From contig JACJWG010000001.1 in the NCBI GenBank assembly GCA_020637235.1, forward strand, positions 434,001 to 498,000: DNA of 64,000 nucleotides, given 5' to 3'. Below the pieces are notes generated by a model. That model did no database searches and was not told the origin of the DNA. It saw only the letters and a list, made by a program, of their open reading frames with translations. This DNA is from Acidimicrobiaceae bacterium (lineage in GTDB: Bacteria > Actinomycetota > Acidimicrobiia > Acidimicrobiales > Ilumatobacteraceae). The position numbers were made by a program, and so were the translations under genes. Each line of letters begins with the position of its first letter. Position 1 is the stretch's first letter. This document shows positions 1-10,205 of this stretch, piece after piece.

Positions 1-1
1 C

Positions 2-499
2 TCCCCCGCCGGCAAGCGACCGTTTTGGATGCACCAGCTCGTCGAGTACCTGCTCGGCGGGGTGCTGATCGCGCAGGGGCTGCAGAGCCCGGATCCGATC
101 GCGCCGGCCGTCGCTGGTGCGCTCGTGGTGCTGAACGCGGCCACGGTGCGCGGGGGCGCCCTGTCGGCGTTCCGGCTGACCACACGATCGCTGCATCGTG
201 TGCTCGACGTCGTGGTCCTCGCCACGGTCGTGGTGCTCGCCGTACAACCCTGGGTCGACGTCGAGGCCGGCGTGCGGTTGGTGATGGTGGCCATCGCCGC
301 GGTGCTCGGGTTCGTGTGGTGGCAGAGCAGCTTCGCCGAACGCAGCCGGCGGGGGGCCGCACCCGCCGGTGCCGGCGCCGATGACGGCGGGTCCGGCGAT
401 CGCAGCACCGAGATCGGCCGGGTCGCAGGGCGTGTCGTCGGCGGTGGGGTGAACGCCGCACGGCGAGCAGCCGCCAAGCGTCGCAGCCCCGACGGCTGA
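2..499 (+). CDS. Small membrane protein, 5' end outside the window
   Basis: The frame is open from base 2 and there is no stop before the first ATG at 29, so the true start probably lies upstream. The visible part has hydrophobic stretches at about residues 10-45 (counting from base 2), then two more around VLDVVVLATVVVLAVQPWV and LVMVAIAAVLGFVWW, giving three or four membrane segments. An Ala/Gly/Arg-rich basic tail of about 50 residues follows and should lie in the cytoplasm. I do not recognise a named family and infer no function. It ends 25 bases before the next small gene on the same strand. Confidence 0.6.
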   Translation, partial: SPAGKRPFWMHQLVEYLLGGVLIAQGLQSPDPIAPAVAGALVVLNAATVRGGALSAFRLTTRSLHRVLDVVVLATVVVLAVQPWVDVEAGVRLVMVAIAAVLGFVWWQSSFAERSRRGAAPAGAGADDGGSGDRSTEIGRVAGRVVGGGVNAARRAAAKRRSPDG

Positions 500-524
500 C
501 CACACCCACGGGTATCCTCGGCAC

Positions 525-701
525 ATGGCCTTCGAGACCCCCGCCCCCGACCTCGCCAAGCTCGTCGCCGCGTGGGAGGAGTTCGAACGTGGTGAGGAGA
601 CGCCCGGCAAGGTGCTGTCGAAGCTGAAGACCGCCGGTCTCCCGGCGGTGCTCGCCGAGCTGCAGCAGGCCGGCTGGACGCCGAGCGTCACGACCGGCTG
701 A
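525..701 (+). CDS. Small conserved-looking protein of 58 residues
   Basis: ATG at 525 with the -10-like hexamer TATCCT ending 6 nt upstream, the leaderless pattern seen at many genes here. The product begins MAFETPAPDLAKLVAAWEEF, is mixed-charge and predicted mostly helical, and has no signal peptide or membrane segment. Codon third positions are strongly G/C, as expected for a real gene. It resembles the short uncharacterised proteins of actinobacteria that read as a single helical hairpin (LAKLVAAWEEFERGEETPGK, then LSKLKTAGLPAVLAELQQAG). Function unknown. It sits between a membrane protein and a Nudix gene on the same strand. Confidence 0.6.
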   Translation: MAFETPAPDLAKLVAAWEEFERGEETPGKVLSKLKTAGLPAVLAELQQAGWTPSVTTG

Positions 702-744
702 CGAACGCCCCCGCCACCTCCCGCCCCCGGTCGACCGAGCTCGC

Positions 745-1449
745 GTGAACGCCGACGGCGCCCCCCGTCGGCGTGGCGGCGACCAGTTCATCCCACGCCC
801 CGACCAGTGGCGCCTCGGCGGCGCGGCGCCCTGGGCGTCCGGCCGGCGGCCCCATGGCATCCGCCTCGACGAACTGCTCGACGTGGTGCGCGCACGGGTG
901 CCCGGACGGCTCGCGCCGCCGTTTCCCGATGCCCGCAACTCGGCGGTGCTGATCGTGCTGCACGACACGCCTCAGGGCCCCGAGGTGTTGTTCACCAAGC
1001 GGGCGAGCCACCTGCGCAACCACCGCGGGGAGATCAGCTTCCCCGGCGGCCGGATGGATCCGGACGAGACACCGATCGACACGGCGCTGCGTGAGGCCTG
1101 GGAGGAGGTCGCGCTCGATCCGGGGCTCGTCACCGTGCACGGCGAGCTCGACCACCTGTCCACCATCGTCAGCCGCAGCTACATCGTCCCGGTGGTGGCC
1201 ACGGTCGACGTGCGACCCGAGCTCACGCCGCACGACGCCGAGGTCGCGCGCATCTTGTGGGTGCCGCTCGACGTGCTCGCCGACGCCGACACGTATCGCG
1301 AGGAGTGGTGGGGAACGCCCGATCTCGAACGCCCGATCCACTTCTTCGAGCTCGAGGACGAGACCGTGTGGGGCGCCACGGCCCGCATGCTGCACCAGTT
1401 GCTCCGGCTCGCCCACGCGGTGGACGGGCCGGAGCCGCCGGCGTGGTGA
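745..1449 (+). CDS. Nudix hydrolase, CoA pyrophosphatase type
   Basis: 234 residues from a GTG start. The Nudix box (GX5EX7REUXEEXGU type) lies at about residues 101-123, with GGRMDPDE and REAWEEVAL carrying the metal-binding Glu cluster. Just before it, LFTKRASHLRNHRGEISFPG (82-101) matches the extra signature of the CoA diphosphatase branch (NudL/YeaB), which splits coenzyme A or its oxidised forms into 3',5'-ADP and 4'-phosphopantetheine. The first 50 residues are longer than in typical family members and rich in Arg and Gly. Cytoplasmic. The exact substrate (CoA, acyl-CoA or other dinucleotide) cannot be fixed from sequence. Confidence 0.85.
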   Translation: MNADGAPRRRGGDQFIPRPDQWRLGGAAPWASGRRPHGIRLDELLDVVRARVPGRLAPPFPDARNSAVLIVLHDTPQGPEVLFTKRASHLRNHRGEISFPGGRMDPDETPIDTALREAWEEVALDPGLVTVHGELDHLSTIVSRSYIVPVVATVDVRPELTPHDAEVARILWVPLDVLADADTYREEWWGTPDLERPIHFFELEDETVWGATARMLHQLLRLAHAVDGPEPPAW

Positions 1450-1467
1450 CCTCCAGCGGGCCGACCG

Positions 1468-1953
1468 TCAGGGCCCGCCGGCCGCTCGCACGGCGGCGTA
1501 GAAGGTCTCGGACCATCCGAGGCAGGTGTACCGCTCGTACCACGGGCGGGTCTGGCAGTGAGCTCGGGTGTCGGCCCGGAGCCGGGCGTCCACCCGGGCC
1601 CGGCTGGTGCCGTTCCAGTACGTCGACCCGGCGCCGTACCGGCGCTCGAGCAGCTTGAGGTTGCGGTACCCGAAGTCGTGCCGCCGGCACGCGGCGCGGA
1701 AGTCGAACGACCGGCCCGTCGAGCCGACGAGCGGCGCGGAGCACCCGTCGGTGCTCCAGTCGAACCAGGGGTCCGCCGCCGTGCCAGCGGTGCTGACGAA
1801 CAGGTCGAGGCTCACCTGGTGGACCAGGCGTTCGACGAACGCGGCGTCGGTGGCGGCCGAGTGCGAGGCACCGGCGACATGGCCGGCGGATGCCGGCGAC
1901 AGGACGGTCAGGAGGCTCGTGACCGCGACGAGCACACGGAGGCGACGTGCCAT
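1468..1953 (-). CDS. Secreted prokaryotic phospholipase A2
   Basis: 161 residues. A signal peptide (MARRLRVLVAVTSLLTVLS..., probable cleavage near ASAGHVAGA) is followed by a mature domain of about 130 residues, the usual size of the Streptomyces-type phospholipase A2 family (PF09056). The family core is clear: a Cys, then FRAACRRHDFGYRN with the catalytic His-Asp pair, then Cys residues in RAHC and YTC, four cysteines in all, enough for the two disulfides known in the family. It should hydrolyse the sn-2 ester of phospholipids outside the cell and need calcium. The ATG at 1953 has AGGAG about 6 nt upstream. It faces the Nudix gene (convergent, 18 bp apart). Confidence 0.88.
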   Translation of the reverse strand: MARRLRVLVAVTSLLTVLSPASAGHVAGASHSAATDAAFVERLVHQVSLDLFVSTAGTAADPWFDWSTDGCSAPLVGSTGRSFDFRAACRRHDFGYRNLKLLERRYGAGSTYWNGTSRARVDARLRADTRAHCQTRPWYERYTCLGWSETFYAAVRAAGGP

Positions 1954-2068
1954 CGGTGCTCCTCGTGCTGTGACCGGCCGGCACGAGCCGGTCGGCGCCC
2001 ACCCCTCGGTGGGTGGCGGGAGTCAACCGGGCGCTGCCGCGCGCGACAACCCGATCGCCGGCGGCTCG

Positions 2069-3472
2069 TCACACGAGTTGCTGGAGCAGCGCCCACCCGT
2101 CGCGCACGTGGCGCTCCTCGGTGGTGCGCCCACCGATCGAGAACCGCAGCGCGCTGCGGCCGTCGAGCACCGTGCGCGTGAACAGCACCCGTCCGGTCGC
2201 GTTGGCTCGCTCGATCAACGCGTCGGTGGCCTCGTCGCCGGTACGCAGCGCAAGGCACAGCAGGTTGAGCGGATGGGGCGCGAGCGCCTCGAACCGGTCG
2301 TCGGCCGCGACGAGCTCGGCCAGCACGCGGGTCGCGTCGACGTGGCGGCGGATCATCTCCTGGGCCTCGATCGCACCGCCGGTGCGGATCGTGAACCACA
2401 ACTTGAGCGCGCGGAACCTGCGGCCGAGCGGGATCTGCCAGTCGCGGTAGTCGATCGCCGCGCCGGTCTCGGCGGCCTGTGACCGCAGGTACTCGGGCAG
2501 GATGCTGAGCGCGCCCAGCAGCGCGGTGCGGTCGGCGGTGTAGAACAGGTCGCAGTCGAACACGACGCCCATCCACTTGTGCGGGTTGGTGCAGTAGCTG
2601 TCGGCGTGGTCGAGGCCGTCGTTCACCCAGCGCAGCTCCGGCACGAGCGCTGCGATGCCGCTCATCGCCGCGTCGACGTGCACCCACATGCCGTGCTCGT
2701 GTGCGATCGGCGCGATCTCCGGCGTCGGGTCGAACGCGAGCGAGCTGGTGGTGCCGCGGCTGCAGCACACCCAGAACGGTGTCAGCCCGGCGGCCACGTC
2801 GGCGGCCACCAGCTCGGCGAACGCATCGGGGCGCATCGCGAACTGCTCGTCGTGGGGCACGATCCGCAGCTGATCGGTGCCGATCCCGGCGATGCGCAAC
2901 CCCTTCTCGATGCTCGAGTGCGCCTGCGAGGTGGCGTAGGCGACCAGTTTCGTGGTGTCGCCGAGGCGGTTGATCGCGCCGCCGGTGGCGCGCCACCGTG
3001 CCGCCAGGATCGAGGTGAGCGTCGCCTCGCTCGCCGAGCCGTGGATCACCCCGCCGCCGGAGGAGCTTCGCGAGTGGAACCGCTCGGGCAGGCCGAGCAG
3101 CTCGATCATCCAGTCCATCATCAGCGTCTCGACCTCGGTGCACGCCGGGCTCGTCACCCAGCTCATGCCCTGCACCCCGAGGCCCGCCGACGCGAGCTCG
3201 CCGAGGATCGACGCATACGAGCTGTTGCCGGGGAAGAACGCGAAGAAGCTCGGGTGCTGCCAGTGCGTGAGACCGGGGGCGATCACGCGGTCCATGTCCG
3301 CGAGCACGTCGGCGAACGGTTCGGGTGCGGCCGGCGGATGTTCGGGCAGCTGGGCGCGTACCTCGCCGGGCTGCACGGTCGAGGTGACGCGGCGCTGTTC
3401 GATCGTCTCGAGGTAGTCGGCCACCCAGTCGATGAGCGCCTTGCCCTGGGTGCGGAAGTCGTCGGGGGTCAT
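2069..3472 (-). CDS. Group II PLP-dependent (aromatic) amino acid decarboxylase
   Basis: 467 residues. The group II decarboxylase fold shows at GSASEATL (about 146-153), QAHSS with the PLP-stacking His 185, the PLP pyridine-binding Asp 267 in VHVDAA, and the Schiff-base Lys 299 in NPHKW. Family members decarboxylate DOPA, 5-hydroxytryptophan, tryptophan, tyrosine or phenylalanine; the substrate is not resolvable here. Two places differ from animal DDC: VHVDAAMSG where VHVDAAYAG is usual, and CCSRGTTSS in place of ATLGTTSS. I chose the ATG at 3472 (MTPDDFRTQGK) because alignable sequence begins there; an in-frame start at 3508 would add 12 residues. Divergent from the hydrolase gene at 3535. 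Confidence 0.85.
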   Translation of the reverse strand: MTPDDFRTQGKALIDWVADYLETIEQRRVTSTVQPGEVRAQLPEHPPAAPEPFADVLADMDRVIAPGLTHWQHPSFFAFFPGNSSYASILGELASAGLGVQGMSWVTSPACTEVETLMMDWMIELLGLPERFHSRSSSGGGVIHGSASEATLTSILAARWRATGGAINRLGDTTKLVAYATSQAHSSIEKGLRIAGIGTDQLRIVPHDEQFAMRPDAFAELVAADVAAGLTPFWVCCSRGTTSSLAFDPTPEIAPIAHEHGMWVHVDAAMSGIAALVPELRWVNDGLDHADSYCTNPHKWMGVVFDCDLFYTADRTALLGALSILPEYLRSQAAETGAAIDYRDWQIPLGRRFRALKLWFTIRTGGAIEAQEMIRRHVDATRVLAELVAADDRFEALAPHPLNLLCLALRTGDEATDALIERANATGRVLFTRTVLDGRSALRFSIGGRTTEERHVRDGWALLQQLV

Positions 3473-3534
3473 CACCGTGCATGCTGCCACGGCCGGGTCG
3501 CCCGTCACGGGGTCGCTTCCGTACTGTGCGCCAG

Positions 3535-4464
3535 ATGTCGCCCGACGTCGACCCCGACCGCTTCGCCGTCCACCGCGCCTCGCCCCGTGGCTTCGCCCAG
3601 GCCTTCGTCCGCGAGGGCATCGGCGGCGTGCCCGTGGTGTGCGTGCACGGCTGGCCCGAATCGAAGCGCGTGTTCTGGCGGGTGATCGAACCGCTCGCCG
3701 CAGCCGGCTTCGAGGTGATCGTGCCCGACCTGCGCGGCTTCGGCGACAGCGAGGTGGGCCCCGACGGCTTCCACGACGTGGCGAGCCACGCCCGCGACCT
3801 GTACGCGCTCGTGCACGACCACCTCGGCCACGAGCGGGTGGTGCTCGTCGGCGGCGACCTCGGCGGTCCGGTGATCCAGGACCTCGCGCTCCGGTATCCC
3901 GACTGGGTCGACCGGATGGTGCTGTTCAACTCGCCGCTGCCATACCTGAAGGACGCGATGGCCGACATCGCCGGCACCCGCCCGCCGCGGGAGGCCGCCG
4001 ACTACTTCCTGCGCCAGGGCACCGACCCCGACGGCCTCGCCGCCGAGCTCACCACGCCCGAGATGCGCCGCCGCTACATCGCCACGTTCTACACGAGCCG
4101 CTTCTGGGCGCACCCGGGAGCCTTCTCGCCCGACGAGGTCGCGTTCCACACCGAGCCCTTCGGCGACGGTGCGAAGCTGCGCGCCAGCTTCGGCGGGTAC
4201 GAGAGCAGCTTCTCCGAGCACGCCCGCAGCGAACCGGCGATGCTCGGCCGCAACGACCGCACGCCCACGCTCGTGCTGTTCGGCCCGAGCGACCACGTGC
4301 TGTACCCGGCGTTCGACCGCATGGCGGCGGCCGTGTTCGCCCGGCACACCGGCCCGTTCCTGTTGCGCGACTGCGGGCACTTCGTCCCGTGGGAGGCACC
4401 GCACGCCCTGACGAGCGGTACGGTCGCCTTCTGCAGCGACCTGCTCGCCGCAGGCGGTGCGTGA
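3535..4464 (+). CDS. Alpha/beta hydrolase, epoxide hydrolase/haloalkane dehalogenase type
   Basis: 309 residues. HGWPES (38-43) is the oxyanion-hole motif of the epoxide hydrolase/dehalogenase branch. The nucleophile elbow is GGDLGG with Asp 108, so the enzyme uses an aspartate nucleophile. The acid is probably the Asp in FGPSDHVLYP and the base the His in CGHFVPWE. The usual elbow is GHDWGG; here Gly and Leu replace His and Trp, which may change halide or epoxide binding. Cytoplasmic, substrate unknown. TACTGT ends 7 nt before the ATG, the leaderless promoter pattern. The next secreted-protein gene starts about 60 bp downstream. Confidence 0.8.
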   Translation: MSPDVDPDRFAVHRASPRGFAQAFVREGIGGVPVVCVHGWPESKRVFWRVIEPLAAAGFEVIVPDLRGFGDSEVGPDGFHDVASHARDLYALVHDHLGHERVVLVGGDLGGPVIQDLALRYPDWVDRMVLFNSPLPYLKDAMADIAGTRPPREAADYFLRQGTDPDGLAAELTTPEMRRRYIATFYTSRFWAHPGAFSPDEVAFHTEPFGDGAKLRASFGGYESSFSEHARSEPAMLGRNDRTPTLVLFGPSDHVLYPAFDRMAAAVFARHTGPFLLRDCGHFVPWEAPHALTSGTVAFCSDLLAAGGA

Positions 4465-4522
4465 ACAGCGGGTGACATGTCGCGAGCCCGCGCTCGTGGA
4501 ACGGTTCCCGCGTGCCGATGAT

Positions 4523-6781
4523 GTGTCCGTGGTCCGTCGCCGACTCCTCGCCGCCGCGCTCGCAACCCTCACGTTCGCGCTGTCGCTGACCGCGCCGGCG
4601 CCCGACGCGCCCGACGCCGCTGCGGCGAGCGGGTGCGGCCGAGGCGGTCTCGACGAGGCGGCCCTCGACGCGGCCTTCGCGACCCCTGGGCTCGGCTCGA
4701 CCGCGACCATGCAGGGCTTCGGTGGCGGCGACTACCCGCACGCCTATCCACTGCCCGACGGCCGCATCCTGTGGCTGTTCCAGGACCTGCACTTCAGCAA
4801 CGACGACGACCTGCGCAACGACGTGCCGGACGGCAGCCCGACGAACGCCGCGCACAACGCCGGGTTGGTGCAGCAGGGCACGTGCTGGACCGTCCTCGGC
4901 GGACGCGGGCTCGACGTGCTCGGCGATCACCTCACGATCGACAGCACGCGATGGTTCTGGCCGATGGACGGCGAGATCGGCATCGACGGCAACCTGTGGA
5001 TCTTCGTGGCCGAGATGTCGAACCCCGACGGTACGGGGGCGATGCACCCCGCCGTGCCGGTCCGCAGCTGGATCGCGATCCTCGACCGGCGCACGCTGCA
5101 GCCGCTGTACTTCGAGCCGGCGCCCGACACGTCGAACAAGCTGTTCGGCTGGTCGGTGGTGTCGACCGACCGGTGGAGCTACCTCTACAGCCACTGCTAC
5201 CGCCAGTTCGCCAACCCCGGGAACTCGCCGTCGCAGTTCGACGCGTCGTGCACCTCGAGGACCTACCTGGCACGCGTGCCCCGGGGCGACTTCGCCCACC
5301 CGCCCGAGTACTGGAACGGCACCGGGTGGACCACCTCGGCAGCGTCGGCCGCAGCCGTGGTGGACAAGGACACCTCCCACGCGATGAGCGTGCAGTGGTT
5401 CGGCGACGTGTTCGTGAGCGTCACCAAGCGCGACGAGTGGTGGGGCGGCGACCTGGTGATCGAGCGCGCGCCCGCCCCTCAGGGGCCGTGGACCACGGTG
5501 GCCACACGCTCGGTGGTCGGCGCGATGAAGTGCAGCACGTGCGGCAACTACGGCGCGTTCTTGATGCCGTGGCTCGACTCGCGCGGGCGCATGGTCGTCG
5601 GGCTGTCGAGCGGTGCCGACTTCGAGATGTGGCGATCGAACGCGTCGCTGTACCGGCCGACGTTCCACACCTTCGACCTCCCCGGGCCGACGACGACGTC
5701 GGCGGCGTCGCCACCTGCGTTCGAGCTCGGCGCGGCGTCCTCGGGGTTCCTGCCGGTCGATCCGGTGCGGCTCGTCGACACCCGGGCGCCCGGGGCGGCG
5801 TTCGGTCGGTTGGTCCCCGGCACGCGGGCCGAACTCGACCTCCGTGATCGGATGCCCGCGGGCGCGACGGCCGTGGCGCTCAACCTCACGACCGACCGGT
5901 CGGCACAGGACGGCTGGGTGCGCGCGTTCCCGTGCGACGCCGGCGAGCCTCCCACCTCCAACGTCAATCCCGCCGTCGGCCGGGTGGTCACGAACGCGGC
6001 GATCGTGCCGGTGGGCGACGGGCGGCTGTGCGTCACGTCGCTCGGCCCCACCGATCTCGTGGTCGACCTCAACGGCTGGCTCACCGTCGACGCACCGGCC
6101 GGGCTGGTGGCGCGGACCGAGCGGCTCGCCGACACGCGCACCGGTACGGGCGGCGCCGCTCGACTCGACGACGGCGAGACGATGGCGGTCCGGGTGGCAG
6201 CACCCGGTTCGGCGGTGGTGGCGGTGTCGCTCGGTGTCACCGCGGTCGATCCAGCCGCCGACGGCTATGTCACGGCGTGGCCGTGTGGCACGACGATGCC
6301 GGTGGTCTCGAACCTCAACCCGCAGGCCGGGGTCACGAGGCCGAACCTGGTGAACGTGCGTGTCGGCGCCGACGGCCGGGTGTGCCTCGCGACGATGCGG
6401 GCGACCGACCTCGTGGTCGACCTGCTCGGCGAGTACCGCACCGACGGCGGCGCCCGCTACGCACCGATCGGTCCCCGACGGCTGCTCGACTCGCGTGCCG
6501 GTGGCCGCCCGACCCATCCGTCGAACATGTCCGACCTCGTCGCGCTCGGATCGGTCGCCGCGGCGCAGGTGAACCTCACCGCCACCGACACGGAGGCGGC
6601 GGGCTACCTGAGTGCGTACCCGTGCCTCGCCCAGGCGTGGCCGGGCACGTCGAACGCGAACTACGTCGCCGGCGAGACCACCGCCACCGCAGCGCTGATG
6701 AGCCCGGGCCGAGGGTACGGCTGCGTGTTCTCGAGCGCCGTCACCCACCTGGTGGTCGATCTGTTCGGCGTGTGGCGCTGA
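4523..6781 (+). CDS. Large secreted protein: propeller-like domain plus three VVDLNG-type repeats
   Basis: About 752 residues from a GTG at 4523 (GTG 4529 equally possible; an earlier GTG at 4457 overlaps the previous gene and adds a non-signal leader). VVRRRLLAAALATLTFALS is the signal peptide. The N-terminal 400 residues look like a beta-propeller-type domain (LPDGRILWLFQDLHF, GNLWIFVAEM, WWGGDLVIERAP) reminiscent of DUF4185/DUF5005 proteins; this assignment is tentative. The C-terminal 350 residues hold three repeats of about 110-120 residues, each running from (L)VDTR or LDSR through a Cys (FPCD, WPCG, YPCL) and a second Cys (RLCVT, RVCLA, YGCVF) to LVVDLNGW/LLGEY/LFGVW. The same repeat ends the giant protein at 12104-19927. 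No wall-sorting motif or C-terminal membrane helix is visible. Confidence 0.75.
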   Translation: MSVVRRRLLAAALATLTFALSLTAPAPDAPDAAAASGCGRGGLDEAALDAAFATPGLGSTATMQGFGGGDYPHAYPLPDGRILWLFQDLHFSNDDDLRNDVPDGSPTNAAHNAGLVQQGTCWTVLGGRGLDVLGDHLTIDSTRWFWPMDGEIGIDGNLWIFVAEMSNPDGTGAMHPAVPVRSWIAILDRRTLQPLYFEPAPDTSNKLFGWSVVSTDRWSYLYSHCYRQFANPGNSPSQFDASCTSRTYLARVPRGDFAHPPEYWNGTGWTTSAASAAAVVDKDTSHAMSVQWFGDVFVSVTKRDEWWGGDLVIERAPAPQGPWTTVATRSVVGAMKCSTCGNYGAFLMPWLDSRGRMVVGLSSGADFEMWRSNASLYRPTFHTFDLPGPTTTSAASPPAFELGAASSGFLPVDPVRLVDTRAPGAAFGRLVPGTRAELDLRDRMPAGATAVALNLTTDRSAQDGWVRAFPCDAGEPPTSNVNPAVGRVVTNAAIVPVGDGRLCVTSLGPTDLVVDLNGWLTVDAPAGLVARTERLADTRTGTGGAARLDDGETMAVRVAAPGSAVVAVSLGVTAVDPAADGYVTAWPCGTTMPVVSNLNPQAGVTRPNLVNVRVGADGRVCLATMRATDLVVDLLGEYRTDGGARYAPIGPRRLLDSRAGGRPTHPSNMSDLVALGSVAAAQVNLTATDTEAAGYLSAYPCLAQAWPGTSNANYVAGETTATAALMSPGRGYGCVFSSAVTHLVVDLFGVWR

Positions 6782-6793
6782 GCGATGCCGTGC

Positions 6794-7153
6794 TCAGCCC
6801 GCGGCGTCGACCGAGGATGGGGCCGGACGATCGCGCCGGCGGACGCTGCGCACGATGCGCCACCCGATGAACGACAACGCGGCCACGAGCACGCCGAAGG
6901 TGATCGCCGCGTGCGAATCGCCGCGGATCTCGCTGCCACAGCCGGGGCGGGGGAGCGAGCTGACGCAGTCGCCGATGTTCGCATCCTCCGGCAGGAAGGG
7001 GTTGGTGCTCAGCGTCTCGGCCGCAGCGCGTTCGTCCACCGTGGTGACGGTGGCCTGCGTGTCGCGGCCGCAGCCGGCGGCGGCGCCGAGGGTGACGGCG
7101 AGCGCGAACCAGACAGCGGCCGTGCGGGATCGACGGCGAGGGGAGGGGCGCAC
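6794..7153 (-). CDS. Small lipoprotein with a C-terminal membrane helix
   Basis: 119 residues. A basic N-terminus and hydrophobic stretch lead to the lipobox GAAAGC, so Cys 28 is probably lipidated. The middle part contains NPFLPEDANIGDCVSSLPRP with further cysteines (GDC, GCG). It is followed by a membrane helix (AITFGVLVAALSFIGWRIV) and a basic tail, giving a protein tethered at both ends of a short extracytoplasmic loop. From memory, similar short proteins with the NPFLPE...GCGSE core occur in Acidimicrobiia, but I cannot name a family or function. It is convergent with the preceding gene (12 bp gap) and divergent from guaA. Confidence 0.65.
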   Translation of the reverse strand: MRPSPRRRSRTAAVWFALAVTLGAAAGCGRDTQATVTTVDERAAAETLSTNPFLPEDANIGDCVSSLPRPGCGSEIRGDSHAAITFGVLVAALSFIGWRIVRSVRRRDRPAPSSVDAAG

Positions 7154-7298
7154 GACCCCATCGTGCCAGGCCCGTGAGCCGCTTCCTCCGTCACCGCCGC
7201 AACTCGGTGCGACCCTGTGACCGACGTCGGCCCGGACGCCACGATTCGGGCGCCGCGGAGCCTGGGTGGCCCCGAGGCGGCTGGCCTACCATCGGGCG

Positions 7299-8891
<1,593 letters not shown>

Positions 8892-8945
8892 CGCCGGGCG
8901 ACCGGTGCTGTCACCGTCCGGTCACTTGTCACGGGTTCGACGCAT

Positions 8946-8974
8946 TCGACACCACTTCGTCACACGCCTACACT
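8946..8974 (+). promoter_or_regulatory. Sigma70-type promoter of the NlpC/P60 gene
   Basis: TCGACA (8946-8951; 5 of 6 matches to TTGACA), a 17-bp spacer, then TACACT (8969-8974; TANNNT). The predicted transcription start would fall only a few bases before the ATG at 8985, giving a leaderless or nearly leaderless mRNA. Confidence 0.5.
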
Positions 8975-8984
8975 GCTCCCCGTC

Positions 8985-10184
8985 ATGCGGAGTGGCCCTC
9001 GAATTCGTGCTGTGTCGGCGACGGCAGCGGCCCTGGTGCTCGTGGCGACGCTGAGCACACCCGTCGTCCACGGTGACAGCACCGACGACGAGCGTCGCCG
9101 GGTCGAGCAGATCGCCGACGAGCTGCAGGCCCTCGACGACCGGCTCGGCCAGCTCGAGGAGGATCACGCCGCCACCCTCGACCGGCTCGACGAGCTCGCG
9201 ATCGAGATCCAGGAGGCGCAGGCGAGCGTCGACGCCCAGACCGCGACCCTCGGGGTCCTGCAGGCGCAGATGGCACAGATCGCCATCGACCGCTTCACCA
9301 CCGGTGGATCGAGCGGTCTGACGCCGCTGTTCTCGTCGGCGTCGGAGTTCACCGACGACCTCGAACGCAGCGAGCTCGCGCGCGTGGCGCTCGACCAGGG
9401 CGCCGGTACCTCCGACGAGCTCGACCAGCTCATCGAACAGCTCACCGAGGACCGCGCCGCGCTCGACGCGAAGCAGAACGAACAGACCACCCTGCTCGCC
9501 TCGCTCGAAGAGCAGCGCATCGAGGGCGAGGCGCTCGCCGTCGAGCTGCAGCAGAAGTACCGTCAGGCGGAAGCCGACCTCGGCCGAGCCATCGTCGAGG
9601 AGCAGGAGCGCCGGGCTGCCGCAGCAGCCGCCGAGGCTCAGGCCCGGTTCGCCGCTGCGGCCGCCGCGCAGCAGGCGGCGGCGACGCCCACCGGTGGCGG
9701 CGCCCGGGGTGGCGGTGCCACGTCGAGCGGCGGGACCACCGCTGGTGGCACCACGACCGGTGATGCCGGCGCGGCGTCGGGCGGTGCCGCACCTGCGGTG
9801 GCGGCACCGGCGGTGTCGGTGCCGGCGCCGGCCTCCACCGCGGGCATCGCGATCTCGGCGGCGCAGGGGCAGCTCGGTGTGCCGTACAAGTTCGCCGCCT
9901 CGTCCCCCGGCGTGGCGTTCGACTGCTCGGGTCTCACCAAGTACGCATGGGGTCAGGCCGGCGTGTACCTGCCGCACCAGTCGGCGGCCCAGTACGCGTC
10001 CACCCCGCACGTGCCGAAGGATCAGGCCCAGCCGGGCGACCTGGTCTTCTACTATTCGCCGATCGGCCACGTGGGCCTGTATCTCGGCAACGGGATGATG
10101 GTGCACGCCCCGGCCACGGGCGACGTCGTGAAGATCGTGCCGGTCAACTGGGGCAAGGTCGTCGGGGTCTCCCGGCCGGGCTGA
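8985..10184 (+). CDS. Secreted NlpC/P60 peptidoglycan endopeptidase with coiled coil
   Basis: 399 residues. A signal peptide (SATAAALVLVATLSTPVVHG) precedes a long coiled coil (about residues 35-215, rich in Glu, Leu and Gln), then a Gly/Ala/Thr-rich linker (about 225-285) and a C-terminal NlpC/P60 domain. The catalytic triad is visible: Cys 314 in FDCSG, His 362 in GHVGLYLG and His 374 in MVHAP. The layout is that of the RipA/CwlO-type hydrolases that cut stem peptides during cell separation, with the coiled coil thought to hold the enzyme inactive until activated by a divisome or FtsEX-type partner. No partner gene is next to it. The promoter is annotated separately. Confidence 0.9.
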   Translation: MRSGPRIRAVSATAAALVLVATLSTPVVHGDSTDDERRRVEQIADELQALDDRLGQLEEDHAATLDRLDELAIEIQEAQASVDAQTATLGVLQAQMAQIAIDRFTTGGSSGLTPLFSSASEFTDDLERSELARVALDQGAGTSDELDQLIEQLTEDRAALDAKQNEQTTLLASLEEQRIEGEALAVELQQKYRQAEADLGRAIVEEQERRAAAAAAEAQARFAAAAAAQQAAATPTGGGARGGGATSSGGTTAGGTTTGDAGAASGGAAPAVAAPAVSVPAPASTAGIAISAAQGQLGVPYKFAASSPGVAFDCSGLTKYAWGQAGVYLPHQSAAQYASTPHVPKDQAQPGDLVFYYSPIGHVGLYLGNGMMVHAPATGDVVKIVPVNWGKVVGVSRPG

Positions 10185-10205
10185 CCCTCGCTACGGTGGG
10201 CCGCC

